DNA of 64,000 nucleotides from Myxococcus guangdongensis (lineage in GTDB: Bacteria > Myxococcota > Myxococcia > Myxococcales > Myxococcaceae), in NCBI RefSeq assembly GCF_024198255.1, contig NZ_JAJVKW010000015.1, positions 62,001 to 126,000 on the forward strand, given 5' to 3'. The notes below the pieces were generated by a model. The model was not told the origin of the DNA, ran no database searches, and was given only the letters and a program-made list of their open reading frames with translations. Each line of letters begins with the position of its first letter. The first letter of the stretch is position 1. Of this stretch, positions 59,607 to 64,000 are shown piece after piece. The position numbers were made by a program, and so were the translations under genes.

Positions 59607-62600
59607 ATGCGAAAGTTCATCGCCGCCTGCCTTCATTTCCGCCTGGTTCCCATCGCCGCCTCGGTGCTGCTGCTCATCCTGGGCTACACGAGCCTCCGGC
59701 AGATGCCGGTGGACGTCTTCCCGGAGTTCGCGCCGCCGCTGGTGGAAATCCAGACGGAGGTCCCCGGACTCTCCAGCCTCGAGGTGGAGCGGCTGGTCAC
59801 CACGCCCCTGGAGAACGCGCTCGCGGGGGTGCCCGCGCTCCAGACGCTGCGCTCCAAATCCGTGCTCGGCCTCTCCTCGGTGGTGCTCATCTTCGAGCGG
59901 GGCTCGGACCTGTTCCGGGCCCGGCAGCTGGTCCAGGAGCGACTGGCGCGCATCGCGCCCACGCTGCCCGTCGCGGCCCGGCCTCCCGTCATGCTCTCAC
60001 CGGTGTCCGCGACCAGCCGCGTGCTCAAGGTGGGGTTGCGCTCCGACACGCTCGACCGGATGGAGCTGTCGGACATGGCGCGCTGGACCATTCGCCCCCG
60101 GCTGATGGGCATCCCCGGCGTGGCGAACGTGGCCATCTGGGGACAGAGGGACCGTCAGTACCAGGTGAAGGTGGACCCCGAGCGGCTGCGCGCCGCGAAC
60201 GTGCGGCTGGAGGATGTGCTGCGCGTGGCGCGTGACGCGAGCGTGCCGTCGTCCGGCGGCTTCGTGGACACGCCGAACCAGCGGCTGTCGGTGAGCCTGC
60301 TCAGCGCCGCGTCGCTGGAGGCGCTGAAGGAGGTCCCGGTGGCCTTCCGCAACGGCGCGGCCATCCGGCTGGCGGACGTGGCCACCGTGGAGGAGGGACA
60401 TCCGCCGCCCATCGGCGAGGGCATCGTCGACGACACGGCGGGCATCCTGCTCATCGTGGAGAAGCAGCCCTGGGGCAACACGCTGGAGGTCACCGAGCAG
60501 GTGGAGTCGGTGATCGAGCAGCTCCGCCCCGCGCTCCAAGGCGTCACCATCGTCCCGGGCATCTTCCGCCCGGCCACGTTCATCGAGACCGCGCTCGGCA
60601 ACCTCCAGCACGCGGTGGTGCTGGGCTGTGTGATGGTCATCGTCGTGCTGTTCGCCTTCCTCCAGGACTGGCGCACGGCGGCCATCAGCATCGTCGCCAT
60701 CCCGCTGTCGCTGGTGGGGGCCATCGTCGCGCTGCGCGTGGTGGGCGCCACCATCGACACCATGGTGCTCGCGGGCCTGGTGCTCGCGTTGGGTGAGGTG
60801 GTGGATGACGCCATCATCGACGTGGAGAACGTGCAGCGCCGGCTGGAGGAGAACCGGTTGCTGGGCGCTCCACGCTCCGCGTTCCAGGTGGTGTTGGAGG
60901 CGTCGCTGGAGGTGCGCAGCGCCGTCGTCTACGCCACGGTGATTGTCATCCTCGTCTTCCTCCCGGTGTTCTTCCTGGAGGGCGTGAGCGGCGCCTTCTT
61001 CCGGCCGCTCGCGGTGGCCTACGTGCTGGCGGTGGGGGCGTCCATGGTGGTCGCGCTCACGTTGACGCCGGTGCTGTGCCTGCTCTTCCTGTCGCGCCGG
61101 GAGAAGCATCCCCCCAAGCTGGGCGGCTGGTTGCGCGGCCGTGTCGGGCCCTGGGTGGCGTGGGTGATGGACCGGCCCCGGATGGCGCTTCGTGGGGTCA
61201 TCGCGGTGCTCGTGGGCGGTGTCGCGCTCGCGGCGCTGTTGGGCGAGGGCTTCCTGCCCCACTTCCAGGAGTCGGACTTCCTCATGCACTGGGTGGCCAA
61301 GCCCGGGACGTCCGGCGACGCGGTGCTGCGCACGGCCTTGCGCGCCAGTGAAGAGCTGCGGGCCATCCCCGGCGTGAAGCACTTCGGTGCGCACATCGGC
61401 CGCGCGGAGGTGGCGGACGAGGTGGTGGGGCCCAACTTCGCGGAGCTGTGGATCAGCCTGGATTCGGTGGACGACTACGCCGCGACGGTGCGCCACATCA
61501 ACGAGGTGGTGGAGGGCTACCCCGGCCTCTATCGCGACGTGCAGACGTACCTGCAGGAGCGCATCAAGGAGGTGCTGAGCGGCGCGAGCGGCTCCATCGT
61601 GGTGCGCTCGCGGGGGCCGGACCTGGAGGTGCTCCGCTCGAAGGCGGGGGAGCTGGAGGCGAAGCTCAAGGCGATTCCCGGCGTGGTGAACCTGAAGGTG
61701 GAGCCGCAGGTGCTCGTCCCTCAGCTCCAGGTGCGGTTGGACGCGGAGGCGGGACGACGACTGGGCCTGACGCCGGGTGACGTACAGCGCGCCGCGGCCA
61801 CGCTGCTGCAAGGCACCAAGGTGGGCGAGGTCTATCTGGAGGAGCGCACCATCGACGTCGTCGTCTGGGGTGACGACTCCCTGCGCCAGGACGTGTCCGC
61901 GGTGAAGGAGCTGCGCTTGATGTCCGCGGCGGGAGCGCCCGTGCGGCTGGGGGATGTGGCGCGCGTGGAGATGGTCTCCGTGCCGAACATCGTCCAGCAC
62001 GAGGGCGCCTCCCGGCGACTCGACGTCACGTGTGATGCCAGTGGCCGTGCGTTGGGCGCGGTGGTCAACGACATCCAGGCGGTGCTGGCGGAGGTCGAGT
62101 GGCCGGCGGGACACTACGCGGAAATCCTGGGCGAGTACGCCGAGCGGCAGGCGGCGCGCACGCGGCTGTTCGGCTTGTCCCTGCTCGCGGTGCTGGGCAT
62201 CGCCATGGTGCTGTACCTGGACTTCCAGTCGCCGCGGCTGGTGGTCTTCACCCTGGGGACGCTGCCGTTCGCGCTGGTGGGTGGGTTGGTGGGCGTGTTG
62301 ATGACCGGCGGTGTGGTGTCATTGGGCTCGCTCGTGGGCTTCGTCACCGTGCTGGGCGTGGCCGCGCGCAATGGCATCCTGCTGGTGAGCCACTACCGTC
62401 ATCTGGAGCAGGAGGAGGGCGTTCCGTTCGGACGGGAGCTGGTGCTGCGAGGCACGCTGGAGCGGCTCCAGCCGATGGCGATGACCACGTTGACGACGGC
62501 GCTGGCGTTGGTGCCGCTCGTCATCGGGGGGCTCAAGCCGGGGCAGGAGATTGAACACCCCATGGCCGTCGTCATCCTGGGAGGGCTCTTCTCCTCCGCC

Positions 62601-62714
62601 ATCCTCAACGTGCTGCTCGTCCCGTCGCTGTATCTGCGCTTCGGGGGCGGACAGGCACGTGGGCCCCAGCAGCCCCTGCATCCGGAGGAGCCTGGAGTGT
62701 CCTCTTCGAAGTAG
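59607..62714 (+). CDS. RND efflux permease, CzcA/CusA-like
   Basis: This 1035-aa permease has the HME-type start MRKFIAACLHFRLVPIAASVLLLILGYTSLRQMPVDVFPEFAPPLVEIQTEVPGLSSLEVERLVTTPLENALAG. TM4 reads LVLALGEVVDDAIIDVENVQRRLEE, close to the D-x-x-x-x-x-D-x-x-E pattern of metal-type pumps. It lies 18 nt after the adaptor. The metal cannot be read from the sequence. The C-terminal end is short and lacks a metal-binding tail. Confidence 0.92.
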   Translation: MRKFIAACLHFRLVPIAASVLLLILGYTSLRQMPVDVFPEFAPPLVEIQTEVPGLSSLEVERLVTTPLENALAGVPALQTLRSKSVLGLSSVVLIFERGSDLFRARQLVQERLARIAPTLPVAARPPVMLSPVSATSRVLKVGLRSDTLDRMELSDMARWTIRPRLMGIPGVANVAIWGQRDRQYQVKVDPERLRAANVRLEDVLRVARDASVPSSGGFVDTPNQRLSVSLLSAASLEALKEVPVAFRNGAAIRLADVATVEEGHPPPIGEGIVDDTAGILLIVEKQPWGNTLEVTEQVESVIEQLRPALQGVTIVPGIFRPATFIETALGNLQHAVVLGCVMVIVVLFAFLQDWRTAAISIVAIPLSLVGAIVALRVVGATIDTMVLAGLVLALGEVVDDAIIDVENVQRRLEENRLLGAPRSAFQVVLEASLEVRSAVVYATVIVILVFLPVFFLEGVSGAFFRPLAVAYVLAVGASMVVALTLTPVLCLLFLSRREKHPPKLGGWLRGRVGPWVAWVMDRPRMALRGVIAVLVGGVALAALLGEGFLPHFQESDFLMHWVAKPGTSGDAVLRTALRASEELRAIPGVKHFGAHIGRAEVADEVVGPNFAELWISLDSVDDYAATVRHINEVVEGYPGLYRDVQTYLQERIKEVLSGASGSIVVRSRGPDLEVLRSKAGELEAKLKAIPGVVNLKVEPQVLVPQLQVRLDAEAGRRLGLTPGDVQRAAATLLQGTKVGEVYLEERTIDVVVWGDDSLRQDVSAVKELRLMSAAGAPVRLGDVARVEMVSVPNIVQHEGASRRLDVTCDASGRALGAVVNDIQAVLAEVEWPAGHYAEILGEYAERQAARTRLFGLSLLAVLGIAMVLYLDFQSPRLVVFTLGTLPFALVGGLVGVLMTGGVVSLGSLVGFVTVLGVAARNGILLVSHYRHLEQEEGVPFGRELVLRGTLERLQPMAMTTLTTALALVPLVIGGLKPGQEIEHPMAVVILGGLFSSAILNVLLVPSLYLRFGGGQARGPQQPLHPEEPGVSSSK

Positions 62715-62779
62715 CGTGCGCGCTCCGGGGTGCCAGGGGCTCGGCGCCACGGAGAGCTGCTTCCCCGGGAGTCACAAGC

Positions 62780-63196
62780 ATGGCGTGGTGGGTCTACGCA
62801 TTGGCATCGGCGGTCTTCGCCGCCTTGACGGCCATTCTCGGCAAGGTGGGCGTGGAGGGGGTGCCCTCGACGCTCGCCACCGCGCTGCGCACCGGGGTGG
62901 TGCTCGTCTTCGCCTGGAGCATCGCCTTGAGTCGGGGGGAGGGCGCCGCGTTGCCCTCCCTCAGCCGGCGCACGCTGCTCTTCCTCGCGCTCTCGGGCAT
63001 CGCCACCGGCCTGTCGTGGCTCGCCTACTTCCGCGCGCTCCAGCTCGCGCCTGCCTCCCGGGTGGCGCCCATCGACAAGCTCAGTCTGGCGCTCACGCTC
63101 GTCCTGGCCTGGGGGCTCTTGGGGGAGGCGATGTCGTGGAAGCTGGTCCTGGGCGTGGTGCTCATGGTCTGTGGCGCGCTGCTGACGCTCGCCTGA
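62780..63196 (+). CDS. EamA-like transporter, single-domain
   Basis: This 138-aa protein contains one EamA half (about five helices): WWVYALASAVFAALTAILGKVGVEG, TALRTGVVLVFAWSIAL, SRRTLLFLALSGIATGLSWLAYFRALQLAPASRVAPIDKLSLALTLVLAWGLLGE and LVLGVVLMVCGALLTL. Standard DMT proteins have two such halves (~300 aa), so this is a half-size, EmrE-scale form and may act as a dimer. It is convergent with the LysR gene. Confidence 0.82.
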   Translation: MAWWVYALASAVFAALTAILGKVGVEGVPSTLATALRTGVVLVFAWSIALSRGEGAALPSLSRRTLLFLALSGIATGLSWLAYFRALQLAPASRVAPIDKLSLALTLVLAWGLLGEAMSWKLVLGVVLMVCGALLTLA

Positions 63197-63204
63197 CCTC
63201 CGCG

Positions 63205-64000
63205 CTACTCGGCGAAGGCGTCCTGCGTCGAGCGCAGCGCGGTGAAGATGGCGCTCTGGGTCTCGCGAAGCGCTTTGGGAACACCCCGCGCCATGGGCGC
63301 GAGGAGCCACAGCGGTGGCCCGCCGTCGAGCTCCCGTTCCAACTGGAGCCGAGCGTCTCCATGCGCGAGGAAGGACGGGAGCGCGGCCCTCCCGAGACCC
63401 ACGCAGCACGCGTCGCGCATGGCCAGGAGTGAGTTGCACGTCACCGCGCCCGGCGCGTCCCCGGGCACCTCGCGCCACCACCGCATCGAGGACTTGGCGC
63501 GCAGCTCGGCGCTCGGCTGGAGCCAGTCCGGTGCTCCGCCCTTCGCGCGATAGATGCCGACCTTCAACCGGCCGAGCCGCCGACCGCGCAGCGCGCCGCT
63601 CGGGTTCTGGCCGGGGCGCAGCGCCAGGTCGACCTGACCGGGCAGGAGCTCCAGCTCGTCGTCGCTCACGAGCACCTCCACCGCCTGCGCGGGTCGGGCC
63701 TTCGCGAGCGCGCGGAAGAGGAGCGGTGCCAGCACGTCGCTGGTCGTGACGACCACGGTGCGTTCCCGGCCCCTCCGCTCGGACCCCAGGAAGCCCTCGA
63801 TGTCCTGGGCCGCGGTGCGCATGGTCGCGGCCCGCTCGGCGATTCGCAGGGCCAAGGTGCCAGGCACCAGCCGCGCGCCCCGCGCGAACAACGCCGTTCC
63901 CAGGCGTGCCTCCAGCGCGGCGACCCGTCGGGACACCGAGGAGTGTCGGAGTGACAGCTCGCGTCCCGCGGCCTCGATGCTGCCGGTGCGGACGAGCGCC
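63205..64000 (-). CDS. LysR-family transcriptional regulator, cut by the window edge
   Basis: The reading frame stays open to the right edge, so the N-terminus lies outside. The visible part includes most of the winged HTH (LVRTGSIEAAGRELSLRHSSVSRRVAALEARLGTALFARG) and a C-terminal effector domain (RTVVVTTSDVLAPLLFRAL...). GAVTCNSLLAMRDACCVGLGRAALPSFLAHGD is a typical ligand-pocket end. The beginning of the frame at 63936 is only an internal start-like codon. The target gene is not visible; the EamA-like gene is convergent, not divergent. Confidence 0.88.
   Translation of the reverse strand, partial: ALVRTGSIEAAGRELSLRHSSVSRRVAALEARLGTALFARGARLVPGTLALRIAERAATMRTAAQDIEGFLGSERRGRERTVVVTTSDVLAPLLFRALAKARPAQAVEVLVSDDELELLPGQVDLALRPGQNPSGALRGRRLGRLKVGIYRAKGGAPDWLQPSAELRAKSSMRWWREVPGDAPGAVTCNSLLAMRDACCVGLGRAALPSFLAHGDARLQLERELDGGPPLWLLAPMARGVPKALRETQSAIFTALRSTQDAFAE

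Noticed and set aside
59997..62114. 705-aa minus-strand frame opposite the CzcA-like gene
   Set aside because: Shadow frame; His/Gln/Arg-rich without a fold or ribosome-binding site.

Overview
The DNA is very GC-rich and densely coded on both strands. Genes are often coupled by overlapping stop and start codons. The repertoire points to a myxobacterium (Myxococcota, Myxococcaceae type): many lipoproteins with Asp/Ala/Gly linkers, an SWIB-domain protein, TreY next to GlgX/TreX, a ferrochelatase with an internal Cys-rich insert, multi-PAS sensor kinases, a Gld-type ABC operon and two RND pumps. This placement is inferred from gene content and style. I see no rRNA, tRNA, CRISPR array, transposon or phage module. 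The window reads as a chromosomal core/accessory mix.

Layout. 1-5.7 kb: the end of an SWIB gene with a strong terminator, then treY-glgX (trehalose/glycogen). 5.8-8.3 kb: a TerC-family membrane protein, then apaG-hemH coupled by TGATG. 8.2-12.6 kb: two lipoproteins and tsaC/Sua5 on the minus strand, with a SRPBCC-epimerase fusion running divergently. 12.7-17.3 kb: a four-gene Gld-like ABC operon. 17.2-20.9 kb (minus): an operon of a small degenerate GvpA-like protein, a PAS histidine kinase, a receiver protein and a GvpL/F protein. 21.2-25.6 kb: FAD/Rieske oxidoreductase, hemerythrin, AlkA-type glycosylase, Zn-dependent dehydrogenase and a small membrane protein. 25.7-33.1 kb: a repeat-bearing Lys/Ala-rich protein, a secreted protein, an AmpG-like MFS protein, an unknown protein, an aminotransferase and a lipoprotein. 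33.2-35 kb (minus): dps and ahpC-ahpD, for peroxide defence.

35.3-40.8 kb (minus): an HAE-type RND efflux operon. Its tolC gene is broken by an internal deletion and frame change, and a 28-bp perfect inverted repeat sits at the break. A 39-aa lipoprotein ORF lies upstream and is coupled to tolC. 40.9-46 kb: alpha/beta hydrolase, GST and several secreted or unknown proteins. 46-53.2 kb: an apparently iron-regulated locus (imelysin-like lipoprotein, delta-60 beta-propeller lipoprotein, FecA-like TonB receptor, PMT-type glycosyltransferase) with Fur-like ATGAGA/TCTCAT sites in two intergenic regions. 53-62.7 kb: two tandem two-component systems, divergent from a CzcCBA/CusCBA-like heavy-metal RND operon with a clear repeat array in the shared intergenic region. 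The window ends with an EamA-like protein and a LysR regulator cut by the edge.

The best candidates for something new are the Gvp-like/two-component operon, the rearranged tolC locus with its coupled mini-lipoprotein, and the imelysin/propeller/TonB iron locus with its shared operator motif.
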